Source: Carnobacterium divergens DSM 20623
GTDB lineage: Bacteria; Bacillota; Bacilli; Lactobacillales; Carnobacteriaceae
Assembly (NCBI RefSeq): GCF_000744255.1
Contig: NZ_JQLO01000001.1
Span: forward strand, 682,001-746,000
Direction of reading: 5' to 3'
Length of the DNA: 64,000 nt
A program made the translations under genes and the position numbers. Shown here piece by piece: positions 54,028 through 64,000 of the stretch. Position 1 is the stretch's first letter, and every line of letters begins with the position of its first letter. A model generated the notes under the pieces. The model saw only the letters and a program-made list of their open reading frames with translations, was not told the origin of the DNA and made no database searches.

Positions 54028-56640
54028 ATGATGATGAATCGAAAAAAACAAATTCAAATGGAAAAAAAATCAAAAGATAACGATTTAAAAAAATTAGCTC
54101 GTCTATCTGAAAAAAAAGTAATGATAAACTACCAATCAAGCCCAAGTGGATTAAGTGAACAAATGGCAAGCAAACGTTTAGCAGAATACGGTCCAAATGA
54201 AGTAGCAACACAAAGACCAACCCCGTGGTTTGTTCTATTAGTAGAAGCATTTAAAGATCCTTTTGTGTACGTATTGGCTCTTTTAATGGTTGTATCAGCG
54301 CTAACCAATGATTTTGAAGCAAGCCTTGTAATGGGTGTGATGATTTTATTGAGTGTTGGTATTCGTTTTATTCAAGAATATCGCTCACAAAAAGCAAGTT
54401 TAGCTTTAAAAGAATTAATTGAAACAACTTGTGGAATCACAAGAGACGGAGTAACGACTGAAATCCCTATCGATGAAGTTGTTCCTGGTGATATTGTGAA
54501 TTTATCAACGGGGGATATGATTCCTGCAGATGCTCGTTTCATTTGGACAAAAGATTTATTTGTGAACCAAGCATCATTGACTGGTGAGTCAATGCCAGTT
54601 GAAAAATTAGTTAAAGTAGAAGAACCAACAGAAGAAGATACTGCTTTAGATTTAGCGAATTTAGCATTTATGGGAACCGATGTTTTAAGTGGACAAGGTC
54701 GAGCAATTATTTTAAAAACAGGAAATGATACTTTCTTTGGCGATATTGCGTCTAATGTTTCTGAAAAAAGAGGCGAAACTAGTTTTGATCGCGGAGTAAA
54801 AAATGTTAGTAAAGTGTTGATTCGTTTTATGGTTGTCATGGTACCTATTGTTTTTCTACTGAATGGTTTGACTAAAGGCGATTGGGGCCAAGCGTTCTTC
54901 TTTGCGATTGCTGTAGCAGTTGGTTTGACGCCTGAAATGTTGCCAATGATTATTACAAGCAATTTAGCAAAAGGTGCTATCAAAATGTCTAAGAAAAAAG
55001 TAATTGTAAAAGAACTCAATGCCATTCAAAATCTAGGGGCAATGGATATTCTTTGTACAGATAAAACTGGAACAATTACAGAAGATCATGTTGTACTTGT
55101 TAAACACGTTAGTCCAATTGGTGATAACTGTAAAAAAGTTCTAGATTTAGCATTTTTAAATTCTAATTATCAAACAGGTTGGAAGAATTTAATGGATCAT
55201 GCTGTTATTAATTATTATGAAGAAAATAAATTGGCACAAAAAATAGGGCATGTTGAAAAAATTGATGAGATTCCATTTGATTTTTCTAGACGTCGTTTAA
55301 CAGTAGCGGTCAATAATGAGGGTCATCAGTTAATGATTACAAAAGGTGCCGTAGAAGAAATGATGAAAATCTGTTCTCATGTGGAAATTAATGATGAAGT
55401 TGTTCCTCTAACTGAATCGTTGCGAGAAAAAATGTTGACAGTTAGTGTTGATATGAATCAAGACGGTATGCGCGTGCTAGGTGTTGCCTATAAAAAAGAT
55501 GTTCATGATACAGCAATCTATAGTATTGCAGATGAAAATGAAATGATTTTAGCTGGTTTTATGGGATTTCTTGACCCAGCAAAAAAATCTTCCATCACAG
55601 CTATTAAATCTCTACATGAACATGGCGTAACGGTAAAAGTTTTAACTGGAGATAATGAAATTGTTTCACAAAAAGTCTGTAAAGATGTAGGGATTGAAGT
55701 AGGACAAGTTTTATTAGGCAATGAAATCGAAACGATGAGTGACGAAGCATTAATGGAAGCTTCAGAAAAAGTCAATCTTTTTGCTAAGCTAAATCCGATG
55801 CAAAAAGCACGTATTATTGCTCTTCTTCAGAAAAAAGGTCATACTGTTGGGTTTATGGGAGATGGAATCAATGATGCACCAGCTTTGCGAAAAGCAGATG
55901 TTGGCATTTCTGTTGATACGGCAGCAGACATTACAAAAGAAGCAAGTTCAATTATTTTACTAGAAAAAAGCTTAACAGTTTTAGAAGATGGTGTATTAGA
56001 AGGTCGGACGGTCTTTGGCAATATGATGAAATACATTAAAATGACAGTTAGTTCTAACTTTGGGAATGTTTTTAGTGTATTAGTGGCAAGTGCCTTCTTA
56101 CCGTTTTTACCAATGCTTTCTATCCAACTTCTTGTTCAAAACTTGATTTACGATGTTGCTCAATTAACGATTCCGTGGGATCGAATGGACGAAGAAGACT
56201 TAATGAAGCCAGCTAAATGGAATACAGGCAACTTAATGAAATTTACATTATCGATTGGACCAATTAGTTCCATTTTTGATATTCTGACCTTCTTATTAAT
56301 GTACTTTGTCTTCCATGCAAATACAGTAGGCAATCAAGCGTTATTCCACTCTGGTTGGTTCGTTATTGGATTGATTACTCAAACAGTGGTTGTTCATATT
56401 ATTAGAACAAAAAAAATTCCGTTTATTCAAAGTATGGCCAGCATACCTGTAACGATTTCGACAATTTGTGTGATTGCGATTGCAATTCTAATTCCTGATA
56501 CAGCTCTAGGTGGATTTTTTGATTTTGTTCCTCTACCAATGGCTTATTGGAAATGGATGGTTCTAATTGTACTTGCATATGGAGTTGCAGTTCAATTAGT
56601 TAAAACAATCTATATTAAAATTAATAAAGAGTGGCTTTAA
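54028..56640 (+). CDS. mgtA: Magnesium-transporting P-type ATPase
   Basis: This P3B-type ATPase imports Mg2+ when it is scarce. The start is the ATG at 54028 (870 residues), eight bases after GGAGG; an ATG at 54013 overlaps that site. Features: actuator loop LTGESMPVEK, the fourth helix AVAVGLTPEMLPMI (P-E-M of MgtA/MgtB), phosphorylation motif MDILCTDKTGTITED (Asp about residue 350), nucleotide-binding domain with TKGAVEEM, and hinge GFMGDGINDAPALRKADVGISVDTAAD. About ten transmembrane helices. It is controlled by the M-box upstream and ends in a terminator. A close family member in the E. coli type is of similar size. Confidence 0.95.
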   Translation: MMMNRKKQIQMEKKSKDNDLKKLARLSEKKVMINYQSSPSGLSEQMASKRLAEYGPNEVATQRPTPWFVLLVEAFKDPFVYVLALLMVVSALTNDFEASLVMGVMILLSVGIRFIQEYRSQKASLALKELIETTCGITRDGVTTEIPIDEVVPGDIVNLSTGDMIPADARFIWTKDLFVNQASLTGESMPVEKLVKVEEPTEEDTALDLANLAFMGTDVLSGQGRAIILKTGNDTFFGDIASNVSEKRGETSFDRGVKNVSKVLIRFMVVMVPIVFLLNGLTKGDWGQAFFFAIAVAVGLTPEMLPMIITSNLAKGAIKMSKKKVIVKELNAIQNLGAMDILCTDKTGTITEDHVVLVKHVSPIGDNCKKVLDLAFLNSNYQTGWKNLMDHAVINYYEENKLAQKIGHVEKIDEIPFDFSRRRLTVAVNNEGHQLMITKGAVEEMMKICSHVEINDEVVPLTESLREKMLTVSVDMNQDGMRVLGVAYKKDVHDTAIYSIADENEMILAGFMGFLDPAKKSSITAIKSLHEHGVTVKVLTGDNEIVSQKVCKDVGIEVGQVLLGNEIETMSDEALMEASEKVNLFAKLNPMQKARIIALLQKKGHTVGFMGDGINDAPALRKADVGISVDTAADITKEASSIILLEKSLTVLEDGVLEGRTVFGNMMKYIKMTVSSNFGNVFSVLVASAFLPFLPMLSIQLLVQNLIYDVAQLTIPWDRMDEEDLMKPAKWNTGNLMKFTLSIGPISSIFDILTFLLMYFVFHANTVGNQALFHSGWFVIGLITQTVVVHIIRTKKIPFIQSMASIPVTISTICVIAIAILIPDTALGGFFDFVPLPMAYWKWMVLIVLAYGVAVQLVKTIYIKINKEWL

Positions 56641-56680
56641 AAAGAAGACTTTATCTTAGCTAAGATAAAGTCTTCTTTTA
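56639..56680 (+). terminator. Intrinsic terminator of mgtA
   Basis: A long near-perfect palindrome (AAGAAGACTTTATCTTAGC with TAAGATAAAGTCTTCTT) begins at the stop codon and ends in TTTT. Confidence 0.92.
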
Positions 56681-57013
56681 GTTACACCATATTATAGGAA
56701 GAAAGATGAATAGTTCAATTAGAAAATCATAGGGAAAATTTATGGTACTAAAAGAAATATAAAAACAATGTTGTTTTCTAAAAAGAAGGATTCGTTGATA
56801 TTTTTGTCAGAAACGTATTATGAGAAAAATCTAATCAATATTTTTTTGATTGTGAAAACAATATCATGCGAGAGCTGTTTCATAAAATAATCGAAATAAT
56901 AATACAGTTTTACAATCGGAATGTAACAGATTGAACTTGATTCAACGCAATTTGTTGAATTTGAGTAATTTTTAAATCTACAATTATTCTTTATTCTTCT
57001 TAAAAAAGTATAA

Positions 57014-57029
57014 AGTGAATGTTTTCACT
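57014..57029. promoter_or_regulatory. Candidate Rex operator upstream of pdhA
   Basis: AGTGAA-TGTT-TTCACT contains the exact GTGAA-N4-TTCAC core of the NADH-sensing repressor Rex site; the outer TTG/CAA flanks do not match. It overlaps the first base of a TATGAT -10-like element. Confidence 0.45.
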
Positions 57030-57121
57030 ATGATGGTGCGTTAGGTTGATTTTCTATGCTAACCCTAGACTTTTTACGATTTACAGACATCAAAAATGAC
57101 CCGTATCCCTTGCATATCCTA

Positions 57122-57135
57122 TGAAAGCGTGTTAA
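57122..57135. promoter_or_regulatory. Candidate CcpA cre site in the pdhA promoter
   Basis: TGAAAGCGTGTTAA fits TG-N-AA-N-CG-N4-CA except that the final CA is AA and one W position is G. It lies between the proposed -35 and -10. Confidence 0.35.
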
Positions 57136-57219
57136 ATTAAATGAGTAAAGAGATTACACTAATACAGTTTTAGTAACTGTATAAAACAGCATCTTACAAA
57201 CAAAAATAGATTGTGATGA

Positions 57220-58350
<1,131 letters not shown>

Positions 58351-58352
58351 TC

Positions 58353-59330
58353 ATGGCACAAAAAACAATGATCCAAGCCATCACTGATGCGCTTGCAGTT
58401 GAACTTGGCAAAGACGAAAACGTTTTGATTTTCGGTGAAGACGTTGGGAACAATGGTGGGGTATTCCGTGCTACTGAAGGCTTACAAGCACAATTCGGTG
58501 AAGACCGCGTATTCGATACACCACTTGCAGAATCAGGTATTGGTGGACTTGCAGTAGGTTTAGCATTAGAAGGCTTCCGTCCAGTTCCAGAAATTCAATT
58601 CTTCGGATTCGTATTTGAAGTAATGGATTCAATCGTAGGACAAGCAGCTCGTACACGTTACCGTATGAGTAGCACTCGTAACATGCCAATCACAATCCGC
58701 GCACCATTTGGTGGTGGAGTTCATACTCCAGAATTACACTCAGATAACTTAGAAGGATTGATTGCTCAATCTCCTGGTATCAAGATTGTTATTCCAAGTA
58801 ACCCATATGACGCTAAAGGCTTATTGATTTCTTCTATTCGCGATAACGATCCAGTCGTTTTCTTAGAGCACATGAAATTATACCGTTCTTTCCGTGATGA
58901 AGTTCCTGATGGCGAATACACTGTTCCACTAGGCAAAGCAGCTATCACTAAAGAAGGTACAGATGTATCAGTTATCACTTATGGCGCAATGGTTCGTGAA
59001 GCGTTAAAAGCAGCTGAAAAACTTGAAAAAGAAGGCATTTCAGTTGAAATCGTGGATCTTAGAACAGTTTCACCATTAGATATTGAAACAATTATTGCTT
59101 CAGTTGAAAAAACTGGTCGCGTAGTAGTTGTTCAAGAAGCACAACGTCAAGCAGGTGTTGGTGCAATGGTTATGTCTGAAATTTCAGAACGCGCAATCCT
59201 TTCATTGGAAGCTCCAATTGGACGTGTTGCTGCTCCTGATACAATTTTCCCATTCGGTCAAGCAGAAAACATCTGGTTACCAAATGCAACAGATATTGAA
59301 GAAAAAATTAAAGAAGTATACAACTTCTAA
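58353..59330 (+). CDS. pdhB: Pyruvate dehydrogenase E1 component, beta subunit
   Basis: This 325-residue transketolase-like subunit forms the E1 heterotetramer with PdhA. Motifs: [23 protein letters not shown] (about residues 27-49), [76 protein letters not shown] and [24 protein letters not shown] in the C-terminal domain. The length is normal. AAAGGAG lies ahead of the ATG within the end of pdhA. A stem-loop lies in the 138-base gap to pdhC. Confidence 0.97.
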   Translation: MAQKTMIQAITDALAVELGKDENVLIFGEDVGNNGGVFRATEGLQAQFGEDRVFDTPLAESGIGGLAVGLALEGFRPVPEIQFFGFVFEVMDSIVGQAARTRYRMSSTRNMPITIRAPFGGGVHTPELHSDNLEGLIAQSPGIKIVIPSNPYDAKGLLISSIRDNDPVVFLEHMKLYRSFRDEVPDGEYTVPLGKAAITKEGTDVSVITYGAMVREALKAAEKLEKEGISVEIVDLRTVSPLDIETIIASVEKTGRVVVVQEAQRQAGVGAMVMSEISERAILSLEAPIGRVAAPDTIFPFGQAENIWLPNATDIEEKIKEVYNF

Positions 59331-59346
59331 TTTATTTCCAAGATTA

Positions 59347-59396
59347 AAACGAATGCAATCACATCTCTGAGAGTTATGGATTGGTTGCATTTGTTT
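59347..59396 (+). other. Stem-loop in the pdhB-pdhC gap
   Basis: AAACGAATGCAATC pairs with GATTGGTTGCATTTGTTT through 13-14 bp including G-U pairs, followed by a weakly T-rich stretch. It could be a leaky terminator or an RNA-processing or stability element that changes the amount of E2/E3 relative to E1. Confidence 0.55.
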
Positions 59397-59468
59397 CATT
59401 TCTAAAGCACTTGAACAAACTATTTTGTAAAAGACAAACTAGTTAATATAGAAGGGAAGTTATCGAAA

Positions 59469-61106
59469 ATGGCTTTTAAATTTAAATTACCAGATATCGG
59501 TGAAGGAATCCATGAAGGTGAAATCGTTAAATGGTTCGTAAAACCAGGCGACACAATCAATGAAGATGATACTTTACTAGAAGTACAAAATGACAAATCA
59601 GTTGAAGAAATTCCATCTCCAGTAACAGGTACTGTTAAAAGTATCTTAGTTGAAGAAGGAACAGTTGCCGTAGTTGGCGATGTTTTAGTTGAAATCGACG
59701 CTCCAGGACATGAAGAAGATGAAGCAGCAGCTCCTGCTCCTGCTAAAGAATCAGCTCCAGCAGCTGCACCTGCAGCAAGTGGTGCTTCAGCTTTATTCCA
59801 ATTCAAATTACCAGATATTGGTGAAGGAATTGCAGAAGGCGAAATCGTTAAATGGTTTGTAGCTCCAGGCGATACAATCAATGAAGACGATACGTTATTA
59901 GAAGTACAAAATGACAAATCAGTTGAAGAAATTCCATCTCCAGTAACAGGTACTGTTAAAAACATTCTTGTTTCAGAAGGAACAGTTGCCAATGTTGGTG
60001 ATGTTTTAGTTGAAATTGATGCACCAGACTTCGTTGATCACAGTGCACCTGCAACTGAACAAACTCCGGCAAGTCCAGCAGTAACTCCAACAAGTGAAAC
60101 TACAGCAACACCTGCTGCTACTGGCGCAGGTTCAGTCGTTGCAACAAGTGATCCATCAAAACGCATTTTAGCAATGCCTTCAGTACGTCAATTAGCACGT
60201 GAAAAAGGAATTGATATCAGTTTAGTATCAGCAACTGGTAAAGGCGGACGTATCACAAAAGAAGATATCTTAAACTTTACAACTGGTGGCGCAACAGCAG
60301 CACCTGCAGCTAAAGAAGAAGCATCAGCTTCAACAACAACTGCATCAGCTCCAGCTTCTAAACCAGCTGCACCAGCACAACCATTTACTTCAACAATGGG
60401 CGAAATGGAAACAAGAGAAAAAATGTCTCCTACTCGTAAAGCAATTGCTAAAGCAATGGTTAACAGTAAAGCAACAGCACCACACGTTACGCTATTCGAT
60501 GAAGTAGATGCTACTAAATTAATGGCTCACAGAAAACGTTTCAAAGATATCGCAGCAGATAAAGGCGTTAAATTAACATTCTTACCATATGTTGTAAAAG
60601 CATTGGTATCTGTATTACGCAAATATCCAGCATTAAATGCTTCAATTGATGATGCGACTCAAGAAATTGTTTACAAACACTATGTAAACGTTGGAATCGC
60701 AACAGATACGGATCACGGTCTATTTGTTCCTAACATTAAAAATGCAGATGCGAAAAGTATTTTCTCAATTGCAGGTGAAATTACAACCCATGCAAAAGCA
60801 GCAGCTGAAGGTAAATTAGCAGCAGCAGATATGCGTGGCGGATCTTGCACGATTAGCAACATTGGTTCAATCGGTGGCGGCTGGTTCACTCCAGTTATCA
60901 ACTACCCAGAAGTTGCTATTTTAGGTGTTGGTAAAATCGCTAAAAAAGCAGTTGTAAATGCTGATGATGAAATTGTTGTAGCACCAGTTATGCAATTATC
61001 ATTAAGCTTTGATCACCGTATCATTGATGGAGCGACTGCTCAAAAAGCAATGAACGATATGAAAGCATTACTAGCAGATCCAGAATTATTATTAATGGAA
61101 GGATGA
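59469..61106 (+). CDS. pdhC: Pyruvate dehydrogenase E2, dihydrolipoyl acetyltransferase with two lipoyl domains
   Basis: The E2 core transfers the acetyl group from the lipoyl arm to CoA. The 545 residues run: lipoyl domain 1 (about 2-77), Ala/Pro-rich linker, lipoyl domain 2 (about 112-187), linker, E3-binding domain [36 protein letters not shown] (about 233-270), linker rich in Ala/Thr/Ser, and the catalytic domain (about 315-545) with the active site [14 protein letters not shown]. The lipoylated lysine is in [13 protein letters not shown] in both lipoyl domains. The two domains share a 63-base identical DNA segment. Two lipoyl domains are common in Enterococcus-type E2. Confidence 0.96.
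   Translation: MAFKFKLPDIGEGIHEGEIVKWFVKPGDTINEDDTLLEVQNDKSVEEIPSPVTGTVKSILVEEGTVAVVGDVLVEIDAPGHEEDEAAAPAPAKESAPAAAPAASGASALFQFKLPDIGEGIAEGEIVKWFVAPGDTINEDDTLLEVQNDKSVEEIPSPVTGTVKNILVSEGTVANVGDVLVEIDAPDFVDHSAPATEQTPASPAVTPTSETTATPAATGAGSVVATSDPSKRILAMPSVRQLAREKGIDISLVSATGKGGRITKEDILNFTTGGATAAPAAKEEASASTTTASAPASKPAAPAQPFTSTMGEMETREKMSPTRKAIAKAMVNSKATAPHVTLFDEVDATKLMAHRKRFKDIAADKGVKLTFLPYVVKALVSVLRKYPALNASIDDATQEIVYKHYVNVGIATDTDHGLFVPNIKNADAKSIFSIAGEITTHAKAAAEGKLAAADMRGGSCTISNIGSIGGGWFTPVINYPEVAILGVGKIAKKAVVNADDEIVVAPVMQLSLSFDHRIIDGATAQKAMNDMKALLADPELLLMEG
59578..59961 (+). repeat. Direct repeat of lipoyl-domain coding sequence within pdhC
   Basis: Bases 59578-59640 and 59899-59961 are identical over 63 bases, offset by 321 bases (107 codons), and lie at the lipoylated-lysine region of the two lipoyl domains. 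The flanks have diverged. Confidence 0.9.
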
Positions 61107-61113
61107 TCATAAA

Positions 61114-62520
61114 ATGGTAGTAGGAGATTTCGCAATCGAATTAGACACAGTTGTTATTGGTTCAGGCCCTGGAGGATATGTTGCCGCTATTCGTGCAGCT
61201 CAACTAGGTCAAAAAGTAGCAATCGTTGAAAAAGAAAATATCGGTGGAGTTTGTTTAAACGTTGGATGTATTCCTTCAAAAGCACTAATCAGTGCTGGAC
61301 ATCACTACCAAGACGCTATGCACTCAGAAGTATTTGGTGTAACAGCTGAAAATGTGGTTTTAGATTTTGCTAAAACTCAAGAATGGAAAAACAATAAAGT
61401 TGTCAAATCACTAACTAGTGGTGTTGAAATGTTATTGAAAAAACACAAAGTTGAAATTTTACGTGGTGAAGCTTTCTTCGTTGATGAGCATGACCTACGC
61501 GTAATGACTGAAACAAGTGCACAAAGCTATACATTCAACAACGCAATTGTGGCAACTGGTAGCCGTCCGATTGAAATCAAAGGATTTAAATTTGGCAAAC
61601 GTATCATTGATTCAACTGGTGGTTTAGCACTTCAAGAAGTGCCTAAAAAATTAGTTGTTATCGGTGGCGGATATATCGGAAGCGAATTAGCTGGAGCTTA
61701 CGCAAACTTAGGCGCTGAAGTAACAATTTTAGAAGGTTCTCCTTCAATTTTGCCTAACTTTGAAAAAGACATGGTTAAATTTGTAACAGATAACTTCAAA
61801 AAGAAAAACGTTACAATTGAAACAGGTGCAATGGCTAAAGAAGCAATTGAAACTGCAGATGGCGTAACAGTTAAATATGAAGTAAATGGTTCTGAAAAAT
61901 CAATTGATGCCGATTATGTGATGGTAACAGTTGGTCGTCGTCCAAATACAGATGAATTAGGTTTAGAACAAGCGGGTGTTGAAGTTGGCGAACGTGGATT
62001 AATCACAGTTGACGCACAAGGCCGTACAAATAAACCAAATATTTATGCAATTGGCGATATCGTTCCTGGTCTTGCATTAGCACACAAAGCAAGCTATGAA
62101 GCTAAAATTGCTGCAGAAGCTATTTCTGGTAAAAAAGTAGCAGTTGATTATAAAGCAATGCCTGCAGTATGTTTCACGGATCCTGAATTAGCATCTGTTG
62201 GTCTTACTCAAGCAGAAGCAAAAGCTGAAGGAATGGATGTTAAAGCATCTAAATTCCCTCTACAAGCAAATGGACGTGCTTTATCTCTTGATGCTACTGA
62301 AGGTTTTGTACGTTTAGTAACGACTAAAGAAGATAACGTTCTTGTTGGTGCACAAGTTGCCGGTGTTGGCGCAAGTGACATTATTGCTGAATTAGGTTTA
62401 GCAATTGAGTCAGGTATGAATGCTGAAGACATCGCTCTTACAATTCATGCTCATCCTTCATTAGCTGAAACAGTTATGGATGCTGCTGAATTAGCATTAG
62501 GTATGCCAATTCACATTTAA
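61114..62520 (+). CDS. pdhD: Dihydrolipoyl dehydrogenase (E3)
   Basis: E3 reoxidises the dihydrolipoyl arms using FAD and NAD+. The 468 residues include the FAD motif [20 protein letters not shown] (about 12-31), redox disulfide [15 protein letters not shown] (about 42-56), NAD-binding [21 protein letters not shown] (about 179-199), FAD-binding IYAIGDI and the C-terminal His-Glu pair in [13 protein letters not shown] (about 445-457). All are intact. ATG at 61114 ends six bases after the pdhC stop with GGAGGATGA ahead of it. It completes the pdh operon, and a strong terminator follows. Confidence 0.97.
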   Translation: MVVGDFAIELDTVVIGSGPGGYVAAIRAAQLGQKVAIVEKENIGGVCLNVGCIPSKALISAGHHYQDAMHSEVFGVTAENVVLDFAKTQEWKNNKVVKSLTSGVEMLLKKHKVEILRGEAFFVDEHDLRVMTETSAQSYTFNNAIVATGSRPIEIKGFKFGKRIIDSTGGLALQEVPKKLVVIGGGYIGSELAGAYANLGAEVTILEGSPSILPNFEKDMVKFVTDNFKKKNVTIETGAMAKEAIETADGVTVKYEVNGSEKSIDADYVMVTVGRRPNTDELGLEQAGVEVGERGLITVDAQGRTNKPNIYAIGDIVPGLALAHKASYEAKIAAEAISGKKVAVDYKAMPAVCFTDPELASVGLTQAEAKAEGMDVKASKFPLQANGRALSLDATEGFVRLVTTKEDNVLVGAQVAGVGASDIIAELGLAIESGMNAEDIALTIHAHPSLAETVMDAAELALGMPIHI

Positions 62521-62615
62521 TAGTAAGTTCATATAAAAAACTAAACGCATAGTCGATTAGTCGTCTACTTGTAAAAGAAGACGTGCTTATACTGAAAATC
62601 AATTTGATTTTATTG

Positions 62616-62670
62616 AAAGAACTTCTACAAATTAATGATTCGTCATTAGTTTTGTAGAAGTTCTTTTTTT
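62616..62670 (+). terminator. Intrinsic terminator of pdhABCD
   Basis: A very long stem: AAAGAACTTCTACAAA..TAATGA pairs with TCATTA..TTTTGTAGAAGTTCTTT and closes with a TTCG tetraloop. T7 follows. Confidence 0.93.
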
Positions 62671-62835
62671 ATTAAGTTGTTAAAAACAGAATATTTACAT
62701 TATAATGACAAATTGATGACTTTGTTACAAAAAGAAGTATCTGTCAGTAATTTTAGTATAATAAGAGATGGAGAGTAAAGTTTTTAAGAAGAAAGAAAAC
62801 TTTGCAATAGTGGTTGAAATACAGGAGGGTGTTGG

Positions 62836-63783
62836 ATGGGTAGAGGTCATCTAAGTAAAGTGATGGTAGCAGGGAATAATCGAACTGCTTATGATTTTAC
62901 TTTTTTAAGTATGTTGCGGATGAAAATCAAGGAGTTGGTTTTATTAGATGTGCCAGAGTTAGATATGGCTATTTTTAAAGATTTAACTTATACAGAAGCT
63001 ATTTTTCCACATACTACTTTAAAGATTGGCAATGAAAAAGACTTTCAAGATACCGATTTATTAATTATTACAGCATGCGAGGAACGCAATGAAGACGAAA
63101 CGGACAAAGAGTATCTTAGGCGTAATATCAAATTAGTTCGAAAAATAATTAACCAAGCAATGGCGAATAGTTTTGATGGTATGGTGATTATCGCAACTGA
63201 ACCAACAGATATTTTTACTTATTTGATTTGGAAGTTTTCAGGGTTGCCAAAAGAACGTATTTTTGGCTTAGGAACCTATTTTGATACAATTTATTTTCAA
63301 AATATGTTAAGTAAATTTTTTAAAATTTCGGTTCATGATGTGAAAGGTTATATTGTTGGTGGGAGTCAAAAAAATCAAAAAATAGCGATTTGGAGTCGTT
63401 CTTATGTTGGTGGGACGCCGGTGCTAGGCTTGACTGTAGACTCTGATAATGCTTTTAATCAAGAAGCTATGTTTAAAATGGAAGAGATGATTCTAAAACG
63501 CTATGACGATAATGCGGTTTGCCGAACAGGCTATACAAACGCTGCAACATTAGCGAAATTAGTTCAATTAATCAGTAATAATGAAGAAGCAATTGTTCCA
63601 TTAGTCCATTTAGTGGATATTGATGAGTACAAGGCTATTCCGTTATCTCTCCCGATTTTACTAGGTGAAAATGGCATTAGTGCGTCTTATGAACTTGGAT
63701 TTTCAGATGATGAACGCCAAGAAATTTTAGGTGTCGCAAAACAAATCAGAGAACAATTAGATATTATTGAACAAGGGAAATAA
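62836..63783 (+). CDS. Lactate/malate-dehydrogenase-like protein lacking catalytic residues
   Basis: This 315-residue protein aligns along its length with L-lactate dehydrogenase: IIATEPTDIFTYLIWKFSGLPKERIFGLGTYFDTIYF matches the enzyme's VAANPVDILTYATWKLSG..SGTSLDTARF. The key residues differ. The dinucleotide motif G-x-G-x-x-G is AGNNRTA (residues 12-18). The active-site Asn is Glu122, Arg171 is Tyr153, catalytic His195 is Ser177 in GYIVGGSQKN and the loop Arg109 is Asp90; Asp168 remains (Asp150). So it should not act as a lactate dehydrogenase. The ATG has GGAGGG upstream and the gene has its own likely promoter (TATAAT 62757-62762). It is followed after 22 bases by a UPF0223 gene. Confidence 0.85.
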   Translation: MGRGHLSKVMVAGNNRTAYDFTFLSMLRMKIKELVLLDVPELDMAIFKDLTYTEAIFPHTTLKIGNEKDFQDTDLLIITACEERNEDETDKEYLRRNIKLVRKIINQAMANSFDGMVIIATEPTDIFTYLIWKFSGLPKERIFGLGTYFDTIYFQNMLSKFFKISVHDVKGYIVGGSQKNQKIAIWSRSYVGGTPVLGLTVDSDNAFNQEAMFKMEEMILKRYDDNAVCRTGYTNAATLAKLVQLISNNEEAIVPLVHLVDIDEYKAIPLSLPILLGENGISASYELGFSDDERQEILGVAKQIREQLDIIEQGK

Positions 63784-63805
63784 TAGAAAGTTACAGGTGA
63801 ATAAC

Positions 63806-64000
63806 ATGGAAAAAAGTTACAGCTATCCTATCGATTTAGAATGGTCAAGGGAAGATATGGTTCGTGTAATTGATCTTTGGCGAGCAGTGGAATTAGCATA
63901 TGAAACCGGGATTGATCGCGAACTCTTTTTAAAAAAATATCAAGCATTTAAACAAGTGATTCCAGCCATTGGTGAAGAAAAAAAATGGGGTCGAGAATTT
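63806..64000 (+). CDS. UPF0223 family protein (YktA-like), N-terminal part only
   Basis: The ATG at 63806 is preceded by AGGTGA at five bases. The 65 residues visible (MEKSYSYPIDLEWSREDMVRV..) match the UPF0223/YktA family, helical cytosolic proteins of unknown function of about 90 residues. The gene is cut by the window edge. In Bacillus yktA also lies close to pdhABCD. The short spacing to the LDH-like gene suggests co-transcription. Confidence 0.85.
   Translation, partial: MEKSYSYPIDLEWSREDMVRVIDLWRAVELAYETGIDRELFLKKYQAFKQVIPAIGEEKKWGREF

Overview
The window is AT-rich, densely coded chromosomal DNA of a low-GC Gram-positive bacterium of the order Lactobacillales. Gene content and order (RNA polymerase epsilon next to RNase J, fused GshF, IreB, LiaFSR, CiaRH-like kinase pair, pdhABCD, T-box and M-box leaders) fit a Carnobacterium- or Enterococcus-like organism. 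Carnobacteriaceae is my best guess and is inference only. Many genes start with TTG or GTG behind a strong Shine-Dalgarno sequence. I see no tRNA, rRNA, CRISPR array, prophage or insertion sequence. The window reads as core genome.

Layout. 1-9 kb: end of a ytxK-type methyltransferase, ackA, a universal stress protein, mntH under a likely manganese operator, 6S RNA with rarA, lrgAB, and a large coiled-coil membrane protein of unknown function. 9-21 kb: a MazG-like protein with gshF, then the Bacillus-like block cysteine desulfurase - DUF1831 - (CiaRH-like pair inserted) - mnmA - phosphatase - TPR - recD2. 21-29 kb: lipid kinase, glutamate decarboxylase, a duplicated helical protein, a BceAB-type transporter, YitT and a TPR protein. 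29-36 kb: T-box-controlled alaS, then ireB-ruvX-DUF1292, mltG, udk and greA. 36-44 kb: liaFSR, a KtrA-type protein, a HesB-like protein, an SOS-boxed Y-family polymerase operon, and rpoY-rnjA. 44-57 kb: a heterodimeric ABC exporter, a HAD phosphatase, two GT8 glycosyltransferases, def, gdhA, and an Mg2+-riboswitch-controlled mgtA with a small ORF between riboswitch and transporter. 57-64 kb: pdhABCD, a lactate-dehydrogenase-like protein without its catalytic residues, and the start of a UPF0223 gene.

Themes. Several genes concern envelope stress (LiaFSR, BceAB-like transporter, CiaRH-like pair, IreB, MltG, LrgAB). Metal homeostasis appears twice, each with a readable cis element (mntH operator, mgtA M-box). 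Central carbon metabolism is represented by ackA, pdhABCD and gdhA. tRNA and sulfur metabolism is represented by the desulfurase, mnmA, alaS and gshF. DNA repair genes are rarA, recD2, ruvX and the UvrX/YolD pair.

The strongest leads for something undescribed are: the catalytically stripped LDH-like protein beside pdh; the 36-codon ORF between M-box and mgtA; a 30-codon membrane peptide gene with a near-perfect ribosome binding site at 13.2 kb; a BceR-type operator in front of a transporter that has no adjacent two-component system; and a Rex-like palindrome upstream of pdhA. All calls come from reading the sequence; no database search was run.
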